DNA of 64,000 bases. Origin: Deltaproteobacteria bacterium. Lineage in GTDB: Bacteria; Myxococcota_A; UBA9160; UBA6930. Each line of letters begins with the position of its first letter. Position 1 is the first letter of the stretch. The notes under the pieces were generated by a model. The model was not told the DNA's origin and made no database searches. It was given only the letters and a program-made list of their open reading frames with translations. The stretch spans positions 1 to 64,000 of the forward strand of contig JAJDAP010000122.1 of assembly GCA_029261795.1 (NCBI GenBank). Direction: 5' to 3'. Below, piece by piece: positions 28,728 to 37,264 of this stretch. The position numbers and the translations under genes were made by a program.

Positions 28728-30202
28728 ACCTTCACCATTTCGACCACACCGGGCGGCAGGTTCGCGGGGGCCTCGAGACGTGCGGCCTCGAGGGACGCGA
28801 TCGGATCGCTGCAGTAGTCGACGGCCCAACCTCCCGCCGGTCGATGGTTGCCGCTACGGCCGACGCCACCGAAGGCGAGTCGACCGCTGGCGCCGGTGGT
28901 CTGGCGGTTCCAATTGACCACGCCAGCGCGGACTTCCCGCCAGAATCGCTCGAAGGATGCACGGTCATCGGAGAAGAGGCCTGCGGCGAGTCCGTAGGCC
29001 GTCCGGTTGGCTTCCTCGATGGCCGCGTCGAAATCCGGCACGCGGACGATCTGGAGGAGAGGGCCGAAGAGCTCCGTGTCGCCGCGCTCCGGGAGCCCGG
29101 TCACGTCGATCAGGCCCGGGTGGAGAAGCGCCGGACTGCGCGGGTCCGAGCGGAGCGGAACCACACACGAGGCGCCTCGCTGGAGCAGCCTCTCGTACTC
29201 GCCTAGCAAGTTCGCGGCGGCTTCCGCCGAGATCAGCGGGCCCACGAACGGTTCCGGCCGATCGGCGGGCAGGCCCACGCGAAGCGAGCCCATCGCCGTC
29301 GCCAGCGCATCGATGAAGCGATCGCCGGCCTCCCCTTCGGGCACGATCAATCGTCGCGCACAGGTGCAGCGCTGACCCGCCGTGATGAACGCCGAGAGGA
29401 TCGTGTGCAGGACGGCAGCCGCGCGATCCTCGACCGATTCGACGACGAGGGGGTTGTTGCCACCCATCTCGAGGGCCACCAACAATTCGGGACGCTCTAC
29501 GACGGCGCGCTGAATGGCGCTTCCACCGGCATAGCTTCCCGTGAAGAGGATCCCGTCGATGCCAGGCTGCGAAACCAATGACGCGCCGGTCTCGCGTCCT
29601 CCCTGGACGAGCTGAAGTACGCCAGCCGGAAGCCCGGCGTCTTCGAAACGTGCGACGAGCCGTGCGCCTACCACTGGAGTCAGTTCGCTCGGCTTCAACA
29701 CCACGCTGTTTCCGGCGAGCAGCGCCGGGACGATATGTCCGTTCGGGAGGTGGCCGGGCAGGTTGAACGGGCCCAGCACGGCCATCACGCCGATGGGCCG
29801 AAAGCGGGTGCGGGCCTCGGCCCCGGCCATCTCGAGGCGTTCCTCGCTGCGACGCTCGGCGGCGAGTTCGATCGAGAGGCCGACCTTGCCGATCATGGCA
29901 TCGAGCTCGGTCAGTGCCTCCCAGAGCGGCTTGCCGGTCTCGCGCGAGATCAGCTCGGCGAAGGCCTGGCGATCTTCCCTGAGCCGTTCGGCATAGGCAT
30001 GAAGAATCGCCACGCGCTCTGCCTCGGGCAAGGCCGACCAGGGAGACAAGGCGCTTCGAGCCCCTTCCACGGCGGCCTCGACCTGACGCGCCGAGGCGGC
30101 CCGAAGTTCGGCCAGCGTTTCGCCGGTCGCCGGATTCAGCGACGAGAAGCCGGCTCCCTCACCGCGCAGCCAATCTGCACCGATCCGCTGCTCGCCCCTC
30201 AC
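28724..30202 (-). CDS. astD: N-succinylglutamate 5-semialdehyde dehydrogenase
   Basis: AstD oxidises succinylglutamate semialdehyde to succinylglutamate with NAD, step four of AST. From GTG 30202 the protein has 492 residues, the same length as E. coli AstD. Catalytic residues are Asn147 (GPFNLPGHLPNGH), Glu245 (ALEMGGNNP) and Cys279 (TAGQRCTCARRL). GPFNLPGHLPNGHIVPAL and FTGSYAGG are typical of this ALDH subfamily. The GTG start overlaps the astA stop as GTGA. An open frame runs further upstream, but it lies inside astA. Confidence 0.97.
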   Translation of the reverse strand: MRGEQRIGADWLRGEGAGFSSLNPATGETLAELRAASARQVEAAVEGARSALSPWSALPEAERVAILHAYAERLREDRQAFAELISRETGKPLWEALTELDAMIGKVGLSIELAAERRSEERLEMAGAEARTRFRPIGVMAVLGPFNLPGHLPNGHIVPALLAGNSVVLKPSELTPVVGARLVARFEDAGLPAGVLQLVQGGRETGASLVSQPGIDGILFTGSYAGGSAIQRAVVERPELLVALEMGGNNPLVVESVEDRAAAVLHTILSAFITAGQRCTCARRLIVPEGEAGDRFIDALATAMGSLRVGLPADRPEPFVGPLISAEAAANLLGEYERLLQRGASCVVPLRSDPRSPALLHPGLIDVTGLPERGDTELFGPLLQIVRVPDFDAAIEEANRTAYGLAAGLFSDDRASFERFWREVRAGVVNWNRQTTGASGRLAFGGVGRSGNHRPAGGWAVDYCSDPIASLEAARLEAPANLPPGVVEMVKV

Positions 30203-31263
30203 CGGGCCAGGTTCCCGGGCCCAGGACGAAGGCGCGCAATGCGCACCTCGTCGCCACGCTTGAGTTCGAGCCGATCGGCCAGCTCCGGCGTGAGGCTGAC
30301 GCCAGCGTCGACCTGCCGGAGCGGCGCCTTTCCCGCGCGGAACGTCAGCCCGCCACGGCGCGCAACGAGCCACTCCTCGGACAGGGGGTCGTCGGGCTCG
30401 CGGCCACCACGGGAGACCTCCTCGACGCCGACGACCTTGGCGATCCGGCTCTCGCGCACGGTTCGGATTTCATCCCGAGGGCAGCGAACCACCGGACCGG
30501 CTTCGAAGATGTCGACCATTCCCGAATCGCTGAAACCCTCGCTTTCGAGCAGGCGGAGCGCCGGCGCCGTGTTGGCGTGCACCTCGCCGATCACGGCCTG
30601 GGCTTCTGGCGGCAGCAACGGGATGTAGATGGGATGGGTCGGCATCAGGTCCGCAATGAAACCCTTGTCCTCGATGCTGAGGTAGTCGGCGGTCGGGAAA
30701 TCGACATCGAAGAAGTGTCTGCCGAGTGCTTCCCAGAATGGCGAGCGGCCGGCGTCGTCGATCACCCCACGCATTTCGGCGATCACCATCGGATCGAAGG
30801 CGTCGGGGCATTCGGCGATCAGCAGGAACCGCGCGAGCGAGAGCAAGCGCCCATTGCCCCCACGCCGTGCATCCGGCGCGAGGAACAGGCTGCCGATCTC
30901 GCAGGGGCCATCGTGCTCGGCGACCAGGTGGAGGGCGCGCACTTCCTTGCGAATCTGGAGCTGCTCCGATTCGTGGACGCGCGTCTCGATTTGATAGGCG
31001 TAGAAGGGCTCGAAGCCGCCGACCTTCGGGACGATTCCGCTGGTGCCGACCACGCTTCCGGCCTCGTCCTCCGCAACCAGCAGGTACGTGTCGCCGGGTT
31101 CGGGTTCGTTCATCCCCCGGGCGAAGGTTCGCTCGGAAGCCCGGATCCGGCGCTCCAGGATCTTCTCGTCACTCGGGAGCGTGGTCAGGCCGTAGGCGGT
31201 GAGCTGGCTCAACGCGAAGAGCGCATCGAGATCGGATTCGCGGACGGGTCGCAGCACAATCAT
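30199..31263 (-). CDS. astA: Arginine N-succinyltransferase
   Basis: AstA transfers succinyl from succinyl-CoA to arginine, the committed step. The product is 354 residues from ATG 31263 (E. coli 344). LRPVRESDLDALFALSQL is the GNAT-fold start and GLTTLPSDEKILERRI follows. CEIGSLFLAPDARRGGNGRLLSLARF carries the CoA loop, read here in pieces, and EMRGVIDDAGRSPFWEALGRHFF is the family hallmark region. It ends in a 35-residue basic tail (LKRGDEVRIARLRPG) after the GNAT core. It starts one base after the aminotransferase stop. Confidence 0.96.
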   Translation of the reverse strand: MIVLRPVRESDLDALFALSQLTAYGLTTLPSDEKILERRIRASERTFARGMNEPEPGDTYLLVAEDEAGSVVGTSGIVPKVGGFEPFYAYQIETRVHESEQLQIRKEVRALHLVAEHDGPCEIGSLFLAPDARRGGNGRLLSLARFLLIAECPDAFDPMVIAEMRGVIDDAGRSPFWEALGRHFFDVDFPTADYLSIEDKGFIADLMPTHPIYIPLLPPEAQAVIGEVHANTAPALRLLESEGFSDSGMVDIFEAGPVVRCPRDEIRTVRESRIAKVVGVEEVSRGGREPDDPLSEEWLVARRGGLTFRAGKAPLRQVDAGVSLTPELADRLELKRGDEVRIARLRPGPGNLAR

Positions 31264-31264
31264 G

Positions 31265-32668
31265 TCACGCCGTCCTCGCCGCGACACGAGCCAGGCTCTT
31301 CTCGAGAATGTCGAGCACCGCGTCGATTTCGTCGTCGCGAATCACACCGACCGGCGGCAGGAAGCGGAGCCGCGCCAACGGCCCGCCGGTCGCGAAGGCG
31401 ATGACGCCGTGGGTGAAGAGATCGTCGAGCAGGGCTCGGGTGGTTTCGCGCTCGCCCTCGAAGGGCGTGAATGCCAGCATCGCACCGAGCCCATACGGGC
31501 CGCGGACCCAGTCGCCATGGCGGGCTCGGATCGTTTCGAACCCCTCGATGAAGCGGCGGGAAACCTGCGCGACCCGGCCGTCCTCGCCGAACAGATCCCC
31601 GGCGGCGAACCGGGAAATGACATGACAACCGACCGCGATCGCCGTGCTCGCGCCGGTAAACGTCTGACTCACCAGCCCCGGCGGGGGTCGGTAACGCGCG
31701 GCGAAGAGCGTGGCGCATACCTGGCTCGTCTTCCCGACCGTGACGATGTCGGCGTAGGCATCCAGCCCGAAATGCTGGAAGGCGAAGGGCGCCAGGGTCC
31801 GGCCGAAGGTCTGGATCTCGTCGAACCAGACCGCAACGTCGTGGGCACGCAGCAGTTGTGCGATCGCCTCGAAGAACGCGGGATTCCCCGCGTGATAGCC
31901 GCCCTCGCCCTGGACGAGTTCGAGGATCATCGCGGCGTGGCGGCCCGGATGCCGCGCCAGGTGGGCGCGAAGTGCGGCCAGTGTCTCGTTCGTGCTGGCC
32001 TCGGCGTCGTCGGGCCGGAAGAACGGTACGTAGTCCACGGCCAAGGAGGTGGGCAGTCCGGCTCGGTAGGCCGGGTTGTCCGTCACCTGGGACATCGCCA
32101 GGGTGCGTCCTGCAAAGGCGCCGGAGAACGCGAGCAAGCGGTCGGCGGGGCGATGTTGGTGGAACGCGAGCTTCAGCGCGTTCTCGTTGGCCATCGCACC
32201 GCTCGTCGTCAGGAAGCCATGTTCGAGGGCCGCGCCCTGTTGGTTGGCGAGGGCGAGGAGTCCTTCGACGAACTGCGCGGACTCGGCGTTCTGCTGCAGG
32301 TTGCCCTGCATTACGGTGTCGCCTAGCGCAGCGTCGAGCTGCGCCTCGGTCGTCGCCGGCGCGCCGTGCCCGAAGTAGTGGACGCCGATACCGCAGATCA
32401 TGTCGAACTTGACGCTGCCGTCCGCCAGTTCCACGAGGGCGCCGTTTCCGAAGCCGCTGCCCAGATACGGATAGAAGAGGGCACCCCCGCGCAGCGCGCC
32501 GAATCGTTCGAGCGTCGCCGCGTAGCCCGAGACGAGTTCGATCCGGGGCGGCCGTACACCTCGGAGTGTTGCGCGATGGTCGCGCGCCGCTTCCGCGAGG
32601 AGCCGGCGTGCTTCGCGTACGCGCGAATCCTGGGCGAACGCTTCGGCGCTCAGTTCGTCGTCGCTCAT
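31265..32668 (-). CDS. Class III aminotransferase in AST operon (AstC role)
   Basis: By position this enzyme should turn succinylornithine plus 2-oxoglutarate into succinylglutamate semialdehyde plus glutamate. It is 467 residues, against about 406 for AstC. It is a PLP class III enzyme: the pyridine-binding Asp283 sits in VWFDEIQTFGRT, and Lys313 sits in TVGKTSQVCATLF. AstC and ArgD have SKALGGG at the lysine instead, so this is not the usual AstC. The GKxSQVC form and the long N-terminus are closer to lysine 6-aminotransferase-like enzymes. Its ATG overlaps the M20 gene's stop as ATGA. Confidence 0.85.
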   Translation of the reverse strand: MSDDELSAEAFAQDSRVREARRLLAEAARDHRATLRGVRPPRIELVSGYAATLERFGALRGGALFYPYLGSGFGNGALVELADGSVKFDMICGIGVHYFGHGAPATTEAQLDAALGDTVMQGNLQQNAESAQFVEGLLALANQQGAALEHGFLTTSGAMANENALKLAFHQHRPADRLLAFSGAFAGRTLAMSQVTDNPAYRAGLPTSLAVDYVPFFRPDDAEASTNETLAALRAHLARHPGRHAAMILELVQGEGGYHAGNPAFFEAIAQLLRAHDVAVWFDEIQTFGRTLAPFAFQHFGLDAYADIVTVGKTSQVCATLFAARYRPPPGLVSQTFTGASTAIAVGCHVISRFAAGDLFGEDGRVAQVSRRFIEGFETIRARHGDWVRGPYGLGAMLAFTPFEGERETTRALLDDLFTHGVIAFATGGPLARLRFLPPVGVIRDDEIDAVLDILEKSLARVAARTA

Positions 32669-33921
32669 GGTTGGTCTCCCCCGGCGGCGAGCGGTGCGGA
32701 TGCCTCCCGAATGGCCGGCGACGCGCCGAGGGCGGCCCGCGCCAGGATCGCAGCACAGAGCTGCGCACGGGGAACCAGGCTGTCGAGCCTCAGATATTCC
32801 CGGTCGCTGTGGATCTCGCCGCCCCGGGGCCCCATCGTGTCGACGTTGGCGAGACCCGCTGCCGCGAGCTTGTTGCCATCACTCACGCCGCCGGATTCCT
32901 GCCAGCCGACGGCCACGCCTACCTCGCGGCCGGCGTGTTCGACCTCACCCATCAATCGTTCCATGGCTGCGTCCATTTCCTTGGGCGGGGATTGGAAGCC
33001 ACCCTGCAGCGCGATCTCCACTTCACAGGATCGACGCACCGCTTCGAGGCACGCTTCCAGGCGCTCCATGGCTTCCTCTTGTTGGACGCGGTCCGCGACG
33101 CGAAGGTTCAGGCGTGCCAAAGCGAAGGCGGGCACGACGTTGACCGCGCCGCCACCGCTCACGAAGCCCGTGTTCGCGATGAGGCCCGGGATCGTGTCGT
33201 TCAGCTGCGCGAACTGGTCGATCACCCGGCCGAGCGCGTGGATCGCACTTCGACCGCGATCGAACTCACGGCCCACGTGGGCGGCCCGCCCGCGAACGAC
33301 CACCGTGAAGTTGCCGGAGCCCTTGCGTTTGCAGATGAGGGTTCCGTCCGGGAGGCACGGCTCGAAGACGAGACCGAAATCTCCCTCGTTGGCGGTCTCG
33401 GCGAGAAGTGGCGCCGAGCACGGGGATCCGATCTCTTCGTCTGGGTTCAGGACGACGGTCCAGCCGAGCTGATCCTTCTGCGGCATTCGCTCGAGCGCTG
33501 CGAGCGCGGCGAGCATGACGGCAAGCCCGCCCTTTGCGTCGGCGACGCCTGGACCGCGGAGCGTGTTCTCGTCGAGCTCGCTGAGGTCCTGGAACGGGTC
33601 GTCAGCTGCGAACACGGTGTCGAGATGGATGGCGAGCACGACCCGGCGCGGCGCCCCCGGTCGGACCCGCGCCACGATCGCGTCCGCGGTCTCGAACGAA
33701 CTCGGCTCTCCGCGATCGTCCACCGAAGCGAACGCGGGCAGCGGCATCCGCGTCACCTCGGCACCCAACTCCTGTAGCGCCGCCACCGCCTGGCAAGCCA
33801 TCGCTTCGATTCCGGCGCGATGGCTACTGCCCGAGTTGATCGTCGCCCAGCGGCGAATGCGCCGCTGCATCCGCGCCTCCTGGCCCTCGATCCACTGCAT
33901 GGCCGCATCGAAGTCGCCCAC
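32665..33921 (-). CDS. M20 metallopeptidase (carboxypeptidase G2-like), possible AstE replacement
   Basis: I chose GTG 33921, after GGGGGAA, giving 418 residues; other starts run to 33957. Two zinc ligands and catalytic residues are visible: His99/Asp101 in AIHLDTVFA, Asp128 in GVADAKGG, and Glu162/Glu163 in NPDEEIGSP. A His sits in EIHSDREYLR near the C-terminus. RKGSGNFTVVVRGRAAHVG marks the dimer domain. The carboxypeptidase G2 branch removes C-terminal Glu from N-acyl glutamates. It is the first gene of the AST operon, where astE (an M14-like zinc enzyme) is missing. I infer that it desuccinylates succinylglutamate. Confidence 0.85.
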   Translation of the reverse strand: MGDFDAAMQWIEGQEARMQRRIRRWATINSGSSHRAGIEAMACQAVAALQELGAEVTRMPLPAFASVDDRGEPSSFETADAIVARVRPGAPRRVVLAIHLDTVFAADDPFQDLSELDENTLRGPGVADAKGGLAVMLAALAALERMPQKDQLGWTVVLNPDEEIGSPCSAPLLAETANEGDFGLVFEPCLPDGTLICKRKGSGNFTVVVRGRAAHVGREFDRGRSAIHALGRVIDQFAQLNDTIPGLIANTGFVSGGGAVNVVPAFALARLNLRVADRVQQEEAMERLEACLEAVRRSCEVEIALQGGFQSPPKEMDAAMERLMGEVEHAGREVGVAVGWQESGGVSDGNKLAAAGLANVDTMGPRGGEIHSDREYLRLDSLVPRAQLCAAILARAALGASPAIREASAPLAAGGDQP

Positions 33922-34006
33922 GGCTTCCCCCGCGCCGGCTCGGCCCAGCGCCAGCACTCCTATCGACCGATCGGGCGCCGCCCTTCAGCGGCCCCGCGCG
34001 AATGCC

Positions 34007-34627
34007 TCAACCAGCGGTCTCCACTGTAACGCGGGCGATGCTCGGCCGTTCCGCCAGGCGCCCGATCAGGTCGCGGATCTGGGGTTGGTCGGCCAACAAG
34101 TCGATGCCGGCGACCTTGCTGGCCAGGGTGCCCGCGAGTCCGAACGTGTAGTAGCTGTAGAGATCCGCGAGCGTGAACTCGGCGCCCAGGGCGTAGGGGT
34201 CGCAGACGTACAGGCGGGATACCGCCTTGATGCCCTGCGCCAGATCTGCCCGCACCTGCTCCTTGGTCTCATCGCTCACCGGCTTGCCGAACAGCAGCTC
34301 GGGCAGGCAGCGACGCGCGACGAGTTCGATATCCAGCTTGAGGTGACTGACCAGTTCCATGACCTTGCCCGCCGCGAACGGATCGCTCGGCAACAGAGCC
34401 GGTTCCGGCTGAAGCCGTTCCAGATACTGGAAGATCGCGAGCGACTCGGACATGTAGCGTCCGTCGACCTCGATGGAGGGCATCTTCCCCATCGGCGAGC
34501 GCTGAAGGTACTCCTCCTTCTGAGCCGGCGGGGCCTTGATCTCTTCGAACTCGAGACCCTTCTCGATGAGCAGGGCCTTGGTCAGGCTGTAGTAGTTGCT
34601 CATTCGAAGACCGTAGAGTCTGATCAT
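34007..34627 (-). CDS. Glutathione S-transferase family protein
   Basis: The product is a 206-residue soluble GST. The thioredoxin-fold half runs to about residue 80: IRLYGLRMSNYYSLTKALLIEKG, then SPMGKMPSIEVDG with the cis-Pro, and SESLAIFQYLE for the glutathione gamma-glutamyl contact. A helical half follows, with FTLADLYSYYTFGL near the usual N-cap region. It would conjugate or isomerise with glutathione. The start codon ATG 34627 overlaps the preceding isochorismatase stop as ATGA, so the two genes are coupled. Specificity unknown. Confidence 0.9.
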   Translation of the reverse strand: MIRLYGLRMSNYYSLTKALLIEKGLEFEEIKAPPAQKEEYLQRSPMGKMPSIEVDGRYMSESLAIFQYLERLQPEPALLPSDPFAAGKVMELVSHLKLDIELVARRCLPELLFGKPVSDETKEQVRADLAQGIKAVSRLYVCDPYALGAEFTLADLYSYYTFGLAGTLASKVAGIDLLADQPQIRDLIGRLAERPSIARVTVETAG

Positions 34628-35049
34628 GATCCCTCTTGTCTGTCTGGATGGTTCGCCGGCGCGTCACCGGCGCAAAGCTCCTCGATGATAGCCTCCGCCG
34701 CGACGACCCGGATCCGGCGGTGCGGATGCAGCAGCTCCTCCCAGACGTAGTGCGCCTGGGCGATGATCGATTTCGCGTCGAGATGGTCGCGGTCGCGCGT
34801 CAGGTGCCCGTCGCGCACGACGGTGACCTCGAAGTCCAGGCTCAGCGCGGCGCGGACCGTGGTATCGACGCAGAAATCCGTCGCCGACCCGGCGATGAAC
34901 AGCTCGCTGATTCTTGCGTCCTTCAGAAGCGCCTCGAGCCGTGTGACCACGCCCCCGAGATCGGGGTCCGAGCCAGGCTCCAGGAACGAGCCCACTTGCA
35001 TGTCGATCACGAGAAGTGCCACGCGTCGTGTACCCATCGGCGCCATCAT
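34624..35049 (-). CDS. Isochorismatase-like hydrolase, internally shortened
   Basis: The 141-residue product starts at ATG 35049 (others at 35046 and 35037). ALLVIDMQVGSF holds the catalytic Asp, and GSATDFCVDTTVRAALSLDF holds the nucleophile Cys. Intact members have about 180-190 residues. Between DMQVGSF and EALLK about 50-60 residues are missing, including the stretch with the catalytic Lys. The frame is kept, so an in-frame deletion is likely and the protein probably has no activity. The ending, HHR..VVAAEAIIEEL, is normal. It is coupled to the GST gene. Confidence 0.75.
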   Translation of the reverse strand: MMAPMGTRRVALLVIDMQVGSFLEPGSDPDLGGVVTRLEALLKDARISELFIAGSATDFCVDTTVRAALSLDFEVTVVRDGHLTRDRDHLDAKSIIAQAHYVWEELLHPHRRIRVVAAEAIIEELCAGDAPANHPDRQEGS

Positions 35050-35191
35050 GCCAGTTGGAACCGGGCGCTGGCGAGGGAAGCCTGAGAGGTCGGGCTCTGC
35101 CTCGCGGTTTTCCGCTCTAGCCGCAGCCGGAACGGCCGCATATGCTTCGGAACAGCGTCCTTCCGACGGATGCCTCCCAGGAGAAACCGCA

Positions 35192-35893
35192 ATGAGCGAT
35201 TCGGAAAGTTTCGAGATCCAGGGTCGAACCGTCACGATCCCGGCCGTGGTCCGCGACGCCTCGTCGGGCACCGCGATGTACATGGTGGATGCCGCGGCAG
35301 CGCAGAAGCTGGTCCCGGACGCCTTCGAAGTCGTGGAGGCCGCCCCCGGCCAGACCCAGCTGACGCTCGTGATCGTCGACTATCGCGACAATGATCTCGG
35401 CGACTACGACGAGGTGGGCATCGTCTTCTTCGTGCGGCCTGCGGGCCGGCCCGAAGCCGAGATGGGTTCCTACATCTACAAGCTCCCGGTGAATCAGGGC
35501 TTCACCTGCGAAGCCGGCTTCCGGATCTGGGGTTTTCCGAAGACCGTCGAAGAGATCGAGTTTCGTTATGCGGACGCCAGCGCGACCTGCAAACTCACGA
35601 TGGATGGCCGACACGTGCTGACGCTGACCGTTCCACGCGGCGGCGACGGATCGACGCCTGACAGCGCCGCCGTCGGATACACGATGATCGAGGGGATCGC
35701 GCACCAGAACGAGTTCATTCGTGGCGGCTCCGGCGAGCAGACCATTCCCGGCGGCGAGGGCGTCACGCTCGAGCTCGGCGATCACCCGATTGCAGACGAA
35801 CTTCGCTCGCTCGGCGTCGAATCCGCCGCGCCACTGCTCTCCAACTGGAGCGAGCACATGCGCGGTAGTTTCGGAAAGAGCGAGAAACTCTGA
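35192..35893 (+). CDS. Acetoacetate decarboxylase-like protein
   Basis: The 233-residue protein starts at ATG 35192. The middle reads YIYKLPVNQGFTCEAG and RIWGFPKTVEEIEF. The Lys in GFPK sits where acetoacetate decarboxylase has its Schiff-base Lys (GYPKK). The usual second Lys of that enzyme is replaced by Thr, which is common in relatives that do not decarboxylate acetoacetate. AMYMVDAAAAQKLVPDAFEV is the usual start. The family includes decarboxylases and aldolase-dehydratases. A P450 follows 58 bases later on the same strand. Confidence 0.8.
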   Translation: MSDSESFEIQGRTVTIPAVVRDASSGTAMYMVDAAAAQKLVPDAFEVVEAAPGQTQLTLVIVDYRDNDLGDYDEVGIVFFVRPAGRPEAEMGSYIYKLPVNQGFTCEAGFRIWGFPKTVEEIEFRYADASATCKLTMDGRHVLTLTVPRGGDGSTPDSAAVGYTMIEGIAHQNEFIRGGSGEQTIPGGEGVTLELGDHPIADELRSLGVESAAPLLSNWSEHMRGSFGKSEKL

Positions 35894-35951
35894 AGGCGGA
35901 TGCTGCGGCGGCCAAGTCGAGCTCCCCGAAATCCCCCGCCTGGGAGGTCCC

Positions 35952-37229
35952 ATGAGCGATTCACCCGACGCGAACTCCGCCTCTGCGAAAAGACAGGCCG
36001 GACTGGATCCGTACTCCATTGCGCTCGACGACATCGACGTATCGGATTCGGAGCTGTTCGAGACGGACACGCTGTGGGGGTACTTCGAGCGTCTCCGCAA
36101 CGAGGATCCGATCCACTATTGCAAGGAGAGCGACTTCGGCGCCTTCTGGTCGGTGACGCGCTATGAGGACATCGTCTACGTGGAGAAGCACCCCGAGCTC
36201 TTCTCCTCGGCGCGCAGCATCGTGGTGGGAGATCCTGATCCGGATTTCCCGCTCGAGTCCGGCTTCATCACGATGGACGGCGCGCAGCATATTTCCCATC
36301 GCAAGGTCGTGCAGCCCGTTGCCTCGCCGCGCAATCTGGCGGTCCTGGAGCCCCTGATCCGCGAGCGCGTCAAGGAGATCCTGGATGCCCTGCCGGTCGG
36401 GGAAACCTTCGACTGGGTCGATCGTGTCTCCATCGAACTAACCACGGGAATGCTGGCGACGCTGTTCGATTTCCCCTACGAGCAGCGCCGCAAGCTCACC
36501 TTCTGGTCGGATATGGCGACGGCCAGCCCGGCCCAGGTCGGTGCCTCCGGCACCACGGAAGAGGAGCGTCAAGCTGCACTGATGGAATGTCTCGAGATGT
36601 TCACCGAGCTCTGGAAGGAGCGGGAGAACCAACCGCCCACGGAGCGCCTGGATTTCATTACGGCGTTGGCAAACGCGGAGGCCACCAGCGGACTCGAACC
36701 GATGGAGTATCTCGGGACGCTGGTCCTGCTGATCGTGGGGGGGAACGACACCACACGGAACTCCATCACGGGTGGTGTGGTCGCATTGAACGAAAACTCG
36801 GGCGAGTACCAGAAGCTGCGCGACAACCCCGATCTGATCCCGAACATGGTGAGCGAGATCATCCGCTGGCAGACCCCGCTGGCACACATGCGCCGGACCG
36901 CCACGCAGGACACGGAGCTCGCCGGCAAGTCGGTCAAGAAGGGTGACAAGGTCGTCATGTGGTACGTGTCCGCCAACCGGGACGATGCGACCTTCGAGCG
37001 GCCGAACGAATTCCTGATCGATCGCGCGAATGCGCGGCAGCACCTCTCCTTCGGACTCGGCGTGCATTTCTGCATGGGAAGCCGTCTCGCCGAGATGCAG
37101 CTCCGCGTTCTCTGGGAAGAGACGATGGCGCGCTTTCGCGATGTGGAAGTCGTCGGAGAACCCCTCCGCGTCCGTTCGAATTTCGTGAAGGGATACGCCG
37201 AACTGCCGGTCCGCGTTCATCCCTGGTGA
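35952..37229 (+). CDS. Cytochrome P450
   Basis: The 425-residue soluble bacterial P450 starts at ATG 35952, after GGGAGGT. The oxygen-activation helix has LIVGGNDTTRNS. The ExxR motif is EIIR in MVSEIIRWQTPL. The haem-Cys region is FGLGVHFCMGSRLAE. RTATQDTELAGKSVKKGDKV lies before the haem. No membrane anchor is seen. It needs an external ferredoxin and reductase, and neither is in the window. It sits between the acetoacetate-decarboxylase-like gene and an amidohydrolase, all on the plus strand. The typical class I length and the GVHFCMG motif suggest a steroid, terpene or fatty-acid hydroxylase; the substrate is unknown. Confidence 0.95.
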   Translation: MSDSPDANSASAKRQAGLDPYSIALDDIDVSDSELFETDTLWGYFERLRNEDPIHYCKESDFGAFWSVTRYEDIVYVEKHPELFSSARSIVVGDPDPDFPLESGFITMDGAQHISHRKVVQPVASPRNLAVLEPLIRERVKEILDALPVGETFDWVDRVSIELTTGMLATLFDFPYEQRRKLTFWSDMATASPAQVGASGTTEEERQAALMECLEMFTELWKERENQPPTERLDFITALANAEATSGLEPMEYLGTLVLLIVGGNDTTRNSITGGVVALNENSGEYQKLRDNPDLIPNMVSEIIRWQTPLAHMRRTATQDTELAGKSVKKGDKVVMWYVSANRDDATFERPNEFLIDRANARQHLSFGLGVHFCMGSRLAEMQLRVLWEETMARFRDVEVVGEPLRVRSNFVKGYAELPVRVHPW

Positions 37230-37264
37230 CGGTCAGCTGGTGAGATGCGCTCTAGAATGAGGTC

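Noticed and set aside
28310-29206. Long plus-strand open frame across astB and astD
   Set aside because: It is an Arg/Ser/Pro-rich shadow on the opposite strand of two clear AST genes, with no family motif.
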